Origin: Isochrysis galbana
Lineage: Eukaryota; Haptophyta; Isochrysidales; Isochrysidaceae
Direction of reading: 5' to 3'
Assembly (NCBI GenBank): GCA_018136815.1
Contig: CM030933.1
Span: 7,838,284 to 7,902,283, forward strand
DNA: 64,000 nt
Shown: piece after piece, positions 52,601 through 63,370 of the stretch
Position numbering within the stretch: position 1 is the stretch's first letter
How the letters are laid out: each line of letters starts with the position of its first letter
Made by a program: the position numbers and the translations under genes
The notes under the pieces: model-generated
What the model was told of the DNA's origin: nothing
The model's database searches: none
What the model saw: the letters and a program-made list of their open reading frames with translations, nothing else

Positions 52601-55600
52601 ATGTCGTTCTCGCCGCCGTCCTCGCCCTCGCTCAAGCCCGCCTGCCCGCCTTCCTCTGCTGACGGGCTTCAGCCCGTCAGCACCTCCGAAGTGGTCTCCC
52701 TCGCCGCGCCTGCCGCCGGCTTCGCCCCTTCCTCATTGCCCTCAGGCCTTGTGGGCCACTCCAATTCGTCAGGTGTAGAATCCTTCCCGGTGCGTCCCGC
52801 GCTGGACGTCTCAATGGGGGTCACCCCCACCTCTGCAGAGTCGGGCATCATGCCTGCCCTGCCCCCTTTCCTCTCTCCGGACGGTCATCCACCACCACCT
52901 TCACAGGGGGAGGTGATGCCCTCCCTCGCCTCGCCTCCTGATCTCACTGCGGCCCCGCCGCCATCATCTCCGCCTTCGCCGCCGGAGCCCATGGAGGGCA
53001 GGTCCAAGCCCGAGTCTTTCCAGGGTGAAGATCATCCTCTGGAAGGATTCCTCCCCTCTTCTAGCGCATGCCTCGAGGCTCCACCACCCTTACCATCGGA
53101 CTCGGAGGCCGCCTACGAGCCCTATCACGCCTCCCTCGAACGCCTCTCGGTCGCCTCGGTCGCCCCAAGTCAGCCGTCTCGTCGTGAAGAGGCCCCGGGC
53201 CTGCTGCCCGACTCCCTTCTTCATCTCTCTCCTTCTCCACCGTCTGCTACGGTCCCGCCGCCAACTTCTTCGGCTTCACCGGGGCTCAACCCCGTCGAGC
53301 TGCGCTACATCGAGCTCATGCAGGCTATGGCCGCACAATTCTCACAGCAGCTCGCCGCGGTCACCAGCGCGATCGAACGGGGCCGACTCCCTCCTGCTCC
53401 AGTCCAGGAAGCCAGCCCGCCTCCACCTCCATCCGATGATGGCGGCGAAGTTGTTTTGCCTCCGCCACCGCCGCTCCCTCGTTCCTCATCGAAATCTAAA
53501 AAGCCTCATAAAAACAAGAAGAAGACCCGCCGCCGCCGCCGCTATAGCTCCCCATCTTCATCGTCCTCCCAGTCCTCATCTCCGGTCTCCAGCCCGCGTT
53601 CGTCCAACTACTCGTCGACCAGCGATTCGGATTCCGACGGATCATCCGAATCTACGGACTCGCGCCGCAAGCCTTGCCGCGCCAAGGGTAGCCACTATGC
53701 TACCTCAGGCAAAGGTTATCATACTAAGGAGGGACGGCCGTCTATGATGGTCCCCGAAGGTTTACATTCTAACTCTCGCCGATCTCTCCGCCCCCACGCT
53801 TCTAAGTCCAAGTCAGGCCAGCACAGTAACCGGGAGAGTCGACGTCACGCTAAGCGCCACGCCGCTCCTCCCGCGGACCCAGCCCCCCTCTTCTAGCGCA
53901 TGCCTCGAGGCTCCACCACCCTTACCATCGGACTCGGAGGCCGCCTACGAGCCCTATCACGCCTCCCTCGAACGCCTCTCGGTCGCCTCGGTCGCCCCAA
54001 GTCAGCCGTCTCGTCGTGAAGAGGCCCCGGGCCTGCTGCCCGACTCCCTTCTTCATCTCTCTCCTTCTCCACCGTCTGCTACGGTCCCGCCGCCAACTTC
54101 TTCGGCTTCACCGGGGCTCAACCCCGTCGAGCTGCGCTACATCGAGCTCATGCAGGCTATGGCCGCACAATTCTCACAGCAGCTCGCCGCGGTCACCAGC
54201 GCGATCGAACGGGGCCGACTCCCTCCTGCTCCAGTCCAGGAAGCCAGCCCGCCTCCACCTCCATCCGATGATGGCGGCGAAGTTGTTTTGCCTCCGCCAC
54301 CGCCGCTCCCTCGTTCCTCATCGAAATCTAAAAAGCCTCATAAAAACAAGAAGAAGACCCGCCGCCGCCGCCGCTATAGCTCCCCATCTTCATCGTCCTC
54401 CCAGTCCTCATCTCCGGTCTCCAGCCCGCGTTCGTCCAACTACTCGTCGACCAGCGATTCGGATTCCGACGGATCATCCGAATCTACGGACTCGCGCCGC
54501 AAGCCTTGCCGCGCCAAGGGTAGCCACTATGCTACCTCAGGCAAAGGTTATCATACTAAGGAGGGACGGCCGTCTATGATGGTCCCCGAAGGTTTACATT
54601 CTAACTCTCGCCGATCTCTCCGCCCCCACGCTTCTAAGTCCAAGTCAGGCCAGCACAGTAACCGGGAGAGTCGACGTCACGCTAAGCGCCACGCCGCTCC
54701 TCCCGCGGACCCAGCCCTGTCTGATGAGCCGGACATTCTTGAGCAATGGCTACGGCACTATGGGCGCCACGGCAAGGCCTACTCCGACTCCGCTAGTGCC
54801 CCACTCGAATACCAGGTGATGGCGGCCCGTGAGGTCCCATCTGGTGAGTCCTGGCATGCTCGCATCATTTACACGACTCGCACTCTCACGAAATGGGTGC
54901 GCGCTCGTACGTTCGTCCGCACTAAGGGCGGCACTCGCGATGCTAAGTCTAGCCTCGAGAGCCTCCAGTCGCTGCGCTTCCCCGCCGACCTACGCTCTAC
55001 CGATCCGAATAAGGCGGCAGCTTCCTGGGATGGATTCCGCATGCAACTGATCCGCGCACTCGAGGGCTCACTCACCTCGGGCGTGGACTGGCAGGACGCT
55101 CTCAATGGCCTTCTCCTCGCCGCTCGCGATCCAAAGAAGGGCCACCCTCGCATCATGGCCTATGTTCTCGATGCGGTTAGAGACTCGGTTCTCTGCGCTA
55201 ACCCGTGCTTGCATGCCGACGTGCTGATCGCAAAGTGCGACCAATCATTCGCCGCCGGGGCAAAAGGTTTCGCCAAAGAGACTGCGTCCGCGGAATGGGA
55301 CCGTTGCACCACGCGCTCGGAGGGCGAGGACTTAGTGACTCTGGCCACTCGCGTGACCGACGCCTTTGTTCGCAAGATGAACGACCCAACGGTGACGGCA
55401 GCTAACGTCTTCAAGTTTCCAGCCTTCACGCACGAAATCAACGAGCGATTCGACTCCTGCGTCAAGGCCGACGAAAGCGACCGCGCACGGGGAGCGGAGA
55501 ACTCGTTCGAGTTCCTCAAGGCGTGGAAGCGTGGTATTGAGGCAGTTGCCGCAGGGGACGCGCCACACCACTCGTTGTCCTGCATCTCGATTGCGCGCAT

Positions 55601-56357
55601 GGTGCTAGCTCCAGCCGAGCAGGCACGTGCGGAGGCTTCGCGGAGCAGCAAACAAGTGGACGGTCCGCTCACGATTGCCCACATCGACGACGTCGTCCGG
55701 ATGGTCAAGGATCGCCTGGGTTCGTCGAAGACGGCTCAGGACAAGAGTGACAAACCGACGGCCGCCAACTCCGGAAGCAGCCGCGGTTCCGATAATCGAA
55801 ATAATCGCAATGGAGATCGTTCCCATCAAGGACGCACCGACCACACCAGGGAGCCGCCTCCCAAGTTGGAGGGTGGACTCCCACCTCTCGACGCACCGCC
55901 ATCGCAGAAGAGCCGCCGCTGCGCGCCGCCTGCGGACAACCTCGGCCATCCCGAGGGTGCCAAGTGGGATTTGGAATCTTGGCGTAACGCCAAGGTTGAC
56001 TTCGACCCGATGTCACGCTACTGTGGGCATGCTGACCTGGCTGCTTCGTTCGCTAGGGCTCGTCCGACCGACGCGTCCATGAAGGTGCCTCGCACGCAGC
56101 GCCCGACGTCTGAGGGCGGCGTATGGACCACAGCCACCGGCTGTGCCTATTGCGCCTTCCGCCCCGCTCCTCCCGATCACGATACGGCTCGCCCCGACCA
56201 CCCCGACAATTGGCGATATGGGACAGGCGATGGCGCCCATTCGCCGTACTACTGTCAACCGTTCATCCGCTTCCTTTGCGAGGGCGAGTCGGAGATTCCC
56301 GACGCCCACCGCGCCTACCTTCGTCGTCTCGTCGTCCTCGGCCGCAACCGCCGTTAG
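52601..56357 (+). pseudogene. Ty3/gypsy gag, broken by an 832-bp exact duplication
   Basis: The frame opens at the ATG at 52601 (MSFSPPSSPSLKPACP) with a long Pro/Ser-rich, then Arg/Ser-rich N-terminal region. It stops at 53896 because bases 53053-53884 are repeated at 53885-54716; 832 is not a multiple of three. After the second copy the frame continues to 56357 with a capsid-like helical region (FRMQLIRALEGSLTSGVDW, FEFLKAWKRGIEAV) and a Cys/His-containing C-terminus (CAYCAFRPAPPDHD, YYCQPFIRFLC). One copy of the repeat would leave a continuous frame. The gag stop at 56355-56357 is in the same frame as the next open frame. Confidence 0.75.
53053..54716 (+). repeat. Direct tandem duplication, 2 x 832 bp
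   Basis: The two units appear identical throughout, from CCCCTCTTCTAGCGCATGCC to CGCGGACCCAGCC. Either a very recent duplication or an assembly artefact. Confidence 0.92.
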
Positions 56358-56540
56358 GGAATAGGCGAGGCCGCCGCCATATGCTTCGTTGACTTCTCGA
56401 TTCCTCGGCGGCCTGGACCGCCACCCCTCTCGCTTCTCGATACTTCTCTCACTCCCTTTCGCGTTTCATTTCGTACCTCTAACGTTTCGCCTCTCCGATC
56501 TACGAGCTCGCCGTCCCTCGGACGGCTGAGCAAAGCCTTC
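56358..56540. other. Inter-frame segment of gypsy element
   Basis: Between the gag stop and the pol frame, in the same reading frame. No ATG opens the pol frame, so read-through, reinitiation or decay must be invoked. Confidence 0.5.
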
Positions 56541-59500
56541 TTGTTGTCTTTCCAACCTGGGGATGTTACCCTAGGTTGCGATGCCGTCGTTCCCGAAATT
56601 CGCGTCTTCGTTTCAGTCGTTCAATCGATCCGGAGTCACCCTCATCTGCTTATATGTGGTGGGGACGATTCGACTCCGGGAGTCCCGTTCTCTCTCGCCG
56701 TTCGTTCGCTACCTCCTTCGTCGCTCTCGTCGTCCTCGAATCATTCGTTCAATGCTCTCGATTATGAGCGCTCAACGCTAACTCTTGCCTTGAGCCCCGT
56801 CGCTGCCGATCCGTCTGCAGTCGCCAGTCAAATCCTGGATGGACTGGCCGATTTGTTCCCTCGAAACTCGCCGTTAAGCTGCCTTGGCCGTGCCAGCGAG
56901 GTTAGCCCCTCCGGATGGACGGTGGCCTATACCCTTGCTGTTCGTCGCTGGCTCGCGCCGCCTACGATGGTTGCGCCAACCCGATTGGGTTGGCGACCGA
57001 TACCGACTAGCTCGTCTGATGAATCGTTCGCTGACGGAGGGGTATTCGCCAACATGCCCTCCGTCGTACAACGCGCATTCCGTCGATTGTCCCGTTCTCA
57101 GCCTGCTCTATTTTCGTTCGATTCTCTTCTGGCTGCCGCGTCCCGTTCTCTTCGGATGGCTCGCACATTAGCCGCTTCGTCTCCGTCGATTCCGGTCACA
57201 CGCAGTCCCGTTTCCGTTTCCGCTGTCGTTCCGCTTTGCCAGCTTTCAGTGCGCCTGACTTTGATTCCGGCCGCTGAGGATTTGCTCGTTCATCTCTCGC
57301 GCACTCGTCCTTCCTTGAAGGAGGGAGAGGCCCTCTCGTACGTTCTCGATCTTGCTTTTCAACGCGCCGCCGCCCACGGTGCCGCTCACGTAACGCCGAA
57401 AGATATCGCCGAGGCGGCACAGCTCGTTCTTCGGCCTAGCCAACCAGCTGAGTCTCCGGCTCAGGTACTGCCCGTCCACTTCGACGACATTTGTGCCACG
57501 CTCGGCGACATTAGGCGTGACGTCGAGGCCGCGCAGACCGACGGCATCTCGCCTCCTTGCGTCTTGGTTATCGGCGAGACGAGTGGAGTAGTCTCGTCCA
57601 TGTTTCTGCTTGCTGGCGCGGATGTGGCGACGTGCGATCTGTTCCCGTCTGAAGTCGATTACGTTCCGCACTTCGACGGGGATGCCGATCTCGTCCAAGA
57701 CCTTGGTTGGGACTTGATTATCGCGCACCCGCCGTGCACCTATCTCTCGAACGCTGGCTTGAGATGGATCCACTCCAACCCGCAGCGTATGTCCGATACG
57801 ATCTCTGCCGCGGCTCAATTTCGTCGTCGCTTGAACGCCAGGGCTCCGTTTCTGGCGGTGGAGAATCCGAAAATGCACCACTACGCCAAATCGCTACTCG
57901 GAGGTCTGGAAGCTACGCAATACGTCCATCCATGGCAACATGGAACGGGCCACACTAAGGCTACGGGGCTCTACCTTTCGCCTAGCCTCCCACCGCTCGT
58001 GCCGACTTGCATTGTTCCTGGTCGCGAGCACGCTATGGCGAACCTGCCCATGTCCCCTCATCGCGGCTCGATGCGCAGCCGCACTTACGTGGGCATAGCT
58101 GGTGCGATGGCAATGCAATGGATGCCCGTCGTTCTGGACTACTGCCGCCGTACTCCGAATCGTCCGGCCGCGTCCGCCGCCTCTCTTCTATCTCAGGCTC
58201 GTGACCTGCAATCAAGCCAATTGGCGGCTCACGCTCGTTCCAGTTCCGAATCATCGAATGTTTCGAGTGTCACCGCGATTGATATGGAGTGGCGGCCGTG
58301 GCTAGGGTCGCCCCGCTCGTCGTTGTTACCCGTCCGTCCCGCTCGGATGATTCGCAAGGTCCGCAACCGCTGGCGTGTATGGACGGCGGTACGCGGGACG
58401 CAAGGCTCGATATCGTATGCCTGGTTGCCGTTGTCTCCGTCGTTAGCGTCGGCTCTCGATGCGGAAGTCAGCCTTCACTCGTCTGCGGTGGAGGAGGAGC
58501 CGTTGCCGATCCTTGCTCCCCCTCCCTCTCCCTCGTCCTCGTCGCCGTTCGTGCCGATGCCTCCTCTCTTAGAGACGTGCGCCTCCGTTTCGTTTCCGGA
58601 CACGTTCACGCCGGAGGGCTGGCATGCCGCCTTGCGCCTAACCTGGTCCGGCCAGGAACGCCTCGCTCTGCTTCCGACACCGCCATCTCGCCTAGGCTTG
58701 GGTGCCTTGCCAGACCTGCATCCGCCGCTGCCTCCGCTCGACCGCCCCGCTCGCCGCTCAGTTGCTGAGGTCATCGCCGACCATAAGCAGCGGCACGCCG
58801 CCTTCGTTCCCTCGGGCTTCACGCCTGCTCTCAGCCTTCCTGCTGTTGTCGCTTCTGTGACCAGGGAGGTACCGGCGAGGCTTGTCTCCGACACGCCGCC
58901 GAGCCTCTACCCCCGTCACTGCCTATATGTTCGCGATCTTATCGTTTGTCGTCAATCTGCCGCGGGCCCTACTCGTTATATCGTCGATTCCGCCCTCGCC
59001 GTCAACAAGACTCTCGCGGACACGGGAGCCGGCCCCTCGGTCGTGACCACCGAGCTGTTGGCTGCATTGCCCCGTGACGCTTGCGTCTCGCTCGAACATG
59101 CTTCGGACCGACCTGCCGTTGTCGGACCGGATGGTAACCCCCTCCGTACCCGCGGCTATGCCACGTTGGTCTTCTCTCTCTCCGGTGTCGAATTCCGACA
59201 CCGTTTCCTCGTTGTCGAAGGCGCGCCTATGCTTCTCCTAGGAAACGATTTCCTGGAAGCATACGCCGCTTGCATCGAACTGTCGCCGGAAGCTGGGCGT
59301 GATGGCCGCTTGACCCTTATGGTCGACGATCGTCGCGTTCCGTCCCTCGTCTCCACTCGTCCTCGTCTCTCCTCTGCACCGCTTGTCGCCGTGATCTCCG
59401 CCGACTCACCACGGGCAGAGGAGTCGTCGCTCGTTCCTATCTCGGACAACGTTTCCTCCTGTCAGGCTCACGGCGAGTCGCCGCCGGCGATGCCGTCTTC

Positions 59501-59843
59501 GATTCCATTGCCGCCCCTCGATCCCGAGCTTGAGCCGCCCCCTCGTCTCGACTTCACTCGCAGTCCGCCTTTGTCTCCTTCTCGTTCGTCTGCCGCCGTT
59601 AATGTTGAGCCGCTCTTCGCAAACGGATCCACGTCGAAAGAGTTTGCTTTGTACACCAGGCAGCCAATCACTATCCCCTCGCGATCGAGGGGTACGTTCT
59701 CCGTTCGCCTGCCGCTGGAGATCATCGAGAACTACCCCGACTCCGCCATCCTCGTCGACCGTCTACCGCCCCGCGACGGCCTCGATTCTCCTCCAATGGT
59801 CGCCACTAGCGTCGAAACCCCAACTCCGGAGGGGAGGTGCTGA
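56541..59843 (+). CDS. Ty3/gypsy polyprotein part: methyltransferase-like domain and aspartic protease
   Basis: An open frame of 1100 codons without a clear ATG. Residues about 1-335 are unassigned. Residues 339-535 resemble short phage-type DNA cytosine C5-methyltransferases: a SAM-binding start LVIGETSGVVSSMFLLAGAD, then DLIIAHPPCTYLSNAG with the Pro-Cys dipeptide of the catalytic motif, then FLAVENPKMHHYAK (ENP motif), and HGTGHTKATGLYL. Residues about 800-935 form a retropepsin-type protease, with the active-site LADTGAGPSVV and the later LLLGNDFL. The frame ends at 59843 and overlaps the RT frame by seven bases in a shifted register, which would suit a -1 frameshift. A methyltransferase inside a gag-pol is rare. 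Confidence 0.8.
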   Translation: MLSFQPGDVTLGCDAVVPEIRVFVSVVQSIRSHPHLLICGGDDSTPGVPFSLAVRSLPPSSLSSSSNHSFNALDYERSTLTLALSPVAADPSAVASQILDGLADLFPRNSPLSCLGRASEVSPSGWTVAYTLAVRRWLAPPTMVAPTRLGWRPIPTSSSDESFADGGVFANMPSVVQRAFRRLSRSQPALFSFDSLLAAASRSLRMARTLAASSPSIPVTRSPVSVSAVVPLCQLSVRLTLIPAAEDLLVHLSRTRPSLKEGEALSYVLDLAFQRAAAHGAAHVTPKDIAEAAQLVLRPSQPAESPAQVLPVHFDDICATLGDIRRDVEAAQTDGISPPCVLVIGETSGVVSSMFLLAGADVATCDLFPSEVDYVPHFDGDADLVQDLGWDLIIAHPPCTYLSNAGLRWIHSNPQRMSDTISAAAQFRRRLNARAPFLAVENPKMHHYAKSLLGGLEATQYVHPWQHGTGHTKATGLYLSPSLPPLVPTCIVPGREHAMANLPMSPHRGSMRSRTYVGIAGAMAMQWMPVVLDYCRRTPNRPAASAASLLSQARDLQSSQLAAHARSSSESSNVSSVTAIDMEWRPWLGSPRSSLLPVRPARMIRKVRNRWRVWTAVRGTQGSISYAWLPLSPSLASALDAEVSLHSSAVEEEPLPILAPPPSPSSSSPFVPMPPLLETCASVSFPDTFTPEGWHAALRLTWSGQERLALLPTPPSRLGLGALPDLHPPLPPLDRPARRSVAEVIADHKQRHAAFVPSGFTPALSLPAVVASVTREVPARLVSDTPPSLYPRHCLYVRDLIVCRQSAAGPTRYIVDSALAVNKTLADTGAGPSVVTTELLAALPRDACVSLEHASDRPAVVGPDGNPLRTRGYATLVFSLSGVEFRHRFLVVEGAPMLLLGNDFLEAYAACIELSPEAGRDGRLTLMVDDRRVPSLVSTRPRLSSAPLVAVISADSPRAEESSLVPISDNVSSCQAHGESPPAMPSSIPLPPLDPELEPPPRLDFTRSPPLSPSRSSAAVNVEPLFANGSTSKEFALYTRQPITIPSRSRGTFSVRLPLEIIENYPDSAILVDRLPPRDGLDSPPMVATSVETPTPEGRC
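57555..58145 (+). other. DNA cytosine methyltransferase-like domain (within gypsy pol)
   Basis: Sub-domain of the frame above. Motif order is SAM loop, acidic strand end (ATCDLFPSEVDYVPHF), PPC catalytic motif, ENP motif, C-terminal HTKATGLYL and RSRTYVGIAGAMAMQW. There is no room for a long target-recognition domain, as in compact phage enzymes. Activity is not established. Confidence 0.7.
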
Positions 59844-61373
59844 TCACGGTCTGGAACCTGGCGCCACGTCCGGTAACTCTTCCTGCGTACTCGCCGGTGG
59901 CGTCAGCCCACATCGAGTACAAGCTGCACGAGGCGCGGTCGACGGTCGCCGGTGATGGAGACGACCCCGAGTCCTCGCTCACCGAGGCACAGCGCGCGCT
60001 CCTCGACGCTATCACCATTGACCCCGACAAGCAATTGTCGCCGTCCCAGAAGCAGCGCGTACGCTGCCTGCTGGCACGGCATATCGACGCGTTCGCCCTC
60101 GACCCGAAGAACCCTCGGCACACGCACGTCATGGAGGTCGAGCTGCCTCTCCTCCCCGGCGCTACAGCCCACCGACACGCTCCGTCCAAGATGGGTGACG
60201 AGGGCCGCGCCATCGTCGACAAGCACGTCGCTGAGATGGAGGCGGCGGGCATCATTCGTAAGTCCAATTCGCCATGGGCTTCGCGGGTTGTTCTCGTCGG
60301 TAAGAAAGATGGATCCGTTCGCTTCTGCGTCGACTATCGGGACACGAACTCGAAGCTTCGCATCTCGGACAGCCCTCTACCGCTCACCGTCGAAGCTATC
60401 GATCGTCTATCCCGAGGCCAAGGTTCTCGAGATTCTCTCTTTCTCTGCTTGCTCGATCTCGCCTCCGGCTTCTGGTGTCTGCCCATCAAGGAGGAGGACA
60501 AACCCATCACGGCGTTCTGCACCACCGCCAGAAGTACGAGTTCAATTACCTCCCGTTCGGCGTCCAATCCGGCCCTTCCTACATGTGTCGTCTCATGGAC
60601 GCGGTGCTCCAAGGCCTCGCATGGGAAATTTGCATGCCGTACCTGGACGACATCGGATTTGGTCGACAGGTACAGGCAGCACGCTCGAAGAACGCATCGA
60701 CGCCTCATTCGAGCAAATGCTTCACCGTCTCGATCTCGTCCTCGAGCGCCTCCGGTGGGCCGGTCTCTCGTGTAAGGCCTCCAAGTGCATCTTGTTCGCT
60801 ATCAAGGGCGAGTACCTTGGGCACGTCGTTTCTCGTCGTGGTCTCGAGATGGACCCCAAGAAAGTCGAGGCGGTACGCTCGATTGATCCACGTCACATCA
60901 ATTCGCTCGAAAAGGTCCGCTCGTTTCTCGGTCTTTGCTCGTACTACCGTCGGTTCATCAAGGGTTTCGCGCACGTCGCGGCACCTCTCACCGACCTTAC
61001 TCGTACGGGCGTCGATGTGGCTACCGTCTCTCAGTCACCTGAGTGTCAGACAGCGATCCGTCGCCTCATCGAGCTCATCACGTCTGCTCCAGTGTTGGCG
61101 GCGCCTCGTCACGACAAAGAGTTCATCGTCAAAACGGACGCGGCCAGTACCCTGGGTATTGGTGGTATTCTGTCGCAAGTCGACGATCATGGGCACGAGC
61201 ATGTCGTCGCGTATTACGGTCGCCGCCTCACCGCCGCGGAGCGTCATTGGACCACCACCGAGGTGGAGCTTCTCGCCGCCCTGGAAAGCATTCGCACTTG
61301 GCGACCGTACCTTTGGGGCCGGCACTTTCGCTCGTCATCGATCACCAAGCGCTCCGTTGGTTGCACACCATGA
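59837..61373 (+). pseudogene. Ty3/gypsy reverse transcriptase and RNase H, frameshifted
   Basis: The first frame (59837 to about 60530) gives SNSPWASRVVLVGKKDGSVR and FCVDYRDTNSKL, RT motifs 1-2, and LLDLASGFWCLPI. A shifted frame then reads NYLPFGVQSGPSYMCRLMD and the catalytic YLDDIGF near 60640. A third frame carries CKASKCILFAIKGEYLGHVV, the connection region and RNase H (FIVKTDAASTLGIGGILSQV, AERHWTTTEVELLAALESI). Small frameshifts between the segments mean it is inactive, or that base errors are present. Confidence 0.85.
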
Positions 61374-61899
61374 AGGACACCGTCCAGGGTGGGCCGGCGT
61401 CGCGCTTGATGCGATGGGCGCTCAAGTTGTCGAGTACCGCTTTACCGTCGAGCACAAACCTGGCGCGAACCACAAAGACGCTGATGGAGTGTCGCGCTTG
61501 GTGGGGCAGACGACGAGACGTCGGAGACGTCCGCTCCTAAGCAGGGGGTGGGCAGCTACTAGCCGCCGTCGTCCCTAACTCTCGCTCCACCACGGCATCG
61601 GATGGTCAGCCACCAGCCGTCGCCGCCTCTCGTTCTCGTACTACAACGCATCCAGTCTGCAAGCCGACGAACGATCGTCCAGGTTGTCCTCTACGACCAG
61701 GGATTCCATCAACCTCTCCTACCTCGACGTCGGTACACCCAACGCCGAGGCGCTCAAGGAGGCACAGGCCGAGGACCCCGACTGCCACGACCTCATTCGC
61801 TTCCTCTCCTCGTCTCCTCACAACCCGATCTCGATCATCGTCGCTTGCGCTGGCTCAGTCGCGAATCTTCTCGATGCCTGTTGCGATCTGGACTGCTCT
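61374..61899 (+). pseudogene. Ty3/gypsy RNase H end and tether region
   Basis: Frames here contain LVIDHQALRWLHTMKDTVQG near 61350 and VEHKPGANHKDADGVSRL near 61450, the typical RNase H C-terminal motif (DALSR-like). It is frame-broken relative to its neighbours. Confidence 0.7.
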
Positions 61900-62720
61900 A
61901 CCGACGAGTGCCGACGAGAGACGGCGAGAAGATCTGCCTCTACGTGCCGAAGACGATGCGCCGGCGCCTACCTCGAAGCCTTTCACGACCACTTGTGCCA
62001 CCTCGGCGACAACCGAATGGCGCGCCTTCTACGAGACCGATATTTTTGGCCTGGCATGAACGCAGACGTCTGCTGAGCACGTTCGCCAATGTCACGAGTG
62101 CACCTTAGCTAAGCCTCCCTTCCGCTACCTCGCAGACCCAAAGGGACCGCAGGTCGGCGCCTATCCGTTCGACATCGTCTTCTGCGACGTCGTCTCGATG
62201 GCTCCACGCACGACTTCATTAAGGGCTCTCGAGGCTTCGACAAGCTCCTCGTTTTCGTGGACTCGCTCCACTCGTTGGATCGAGGCGGTCCCTCACAACG
62301 GCGACCCCTCGAGTGCCGACGCACTTCACGCCTTCATGTCGTACGTCGTTTCTCGGCACGGAGTACCAAGGCAACTTCGCTCGGACTCTGGCAGCAACCT
62401 TGCTAGCCAACTCACCTCGATCATCCTTGAGCGCACTGGCACCGACCTACGGCCGAGCACACCTCATCATCACGAGAGTGTGGGCCTGGTTGAACGAGCT
62501 CAACAAACATTGATCAACATGGCTCGCGCTACTGATGAAGGCGGCGGTCATTGGGTCGATCATCTTCCGTTCTTTCTAATGAGCATGCGCGCTCAGCCAA
62601 TCGCATTACCCGCATGTCGCCTGCTGCCTTGCTCTATGGCCGTGAGCTCGCCTGCCTGCACAGCTTTCTGATCCACCTGACACTGGCCACCTCCCGAGTT
62701 ACCTCAGGAAATTCGCTCGT
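61900..62720 (+). pseudogene. Ty3/gypsy integrase, frame-broken
   Basis: The zinc-binding region reads HDHLCHLGDNRMARLLRDRY and FWPGMNADV near 61984-62068. The core reads WIEAVPHNGDPSSADALHAF, GVPRQLRSDSGSNLASQL and ESVGLVERAQQTLINMARAT up to about 62530. Several one-base shifts interrupt it. It is homologous, with clear divergence, to the intact integrase frame at 41780-42200. Confidence 0.85.
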
Positions 62721-62839
62721 ACGCTTGGAAAATGCATTGTCGTTTAAAGGCGGCGTGGGCCGCGGCTTATGATGCAACTTTAGAATCTCAAGCCGACGCA
62801 CTCGCTGACACACTACGCACTCACTCTCCCCCTATCCAA

Positions 62840-63370
62840 TTGCCCCAGGTGATAGGGTGGTTCGCAAGATTCCAGGACACCGCAACAAGCTCCTCTACCA
62901 CTACAGCGGACCATACCGCATCGTAGGCGCTTGGCGCTGGCGCTACCGACTACGCGACCAAGAAAATCGCCTCCTCTCCGAGGAAGTGCATGTGACTAAC
63001 CTCCGTCCCTACTATACCTCACAGATGAAGACCCCGTCCAAACAGATGAGTATCTGGTGGATTCACTCCTTGACCGCAAGGGTCGAGGCGATTCCAGACA
63101 GTATCTCGTCAAATGGCGTGGCTACGCGAAAGCTGCGGCCACATGGGAGCCGCTAGCCGAACTGCTTCGCCGCTGCGAGTCGCTCGTCACCGCCTATGAT
63201 GATGCTCACCCCTTCCCGCCTCTTCGTAAGCCTCAGATGAGAAAGCGGGCTGCAGAATCACAATCTCAGACCGTCTCACCCGCCGACGTCGCACGCGATC
63301 GAAGCTCCCGTGGGATCCGAGACCACCGGCTCGGATCATCAGGCCCCGCGCCGCTCGCCTCGTCTCGCAC
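62840..63370 (+). pseudogene. Ty3/gypsy integrase C-terminal module and chromodomain
   Basis: KIPGHRNKLLYHYSGPYRIV and LRPYYTSQ are the GPY/F-type integrase C-terminal module. Then YLVKWRGYAKAAATWEPLAE followed by SLVTAYDDAHP matches a chromodomain (Y-L-V-K-W-x-G-Y, T-W-E-P). Its presence classes the element as a chromovirus. Chromodomains steer integration toward modified histones in characterised relatives. Confidence 0.85.
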
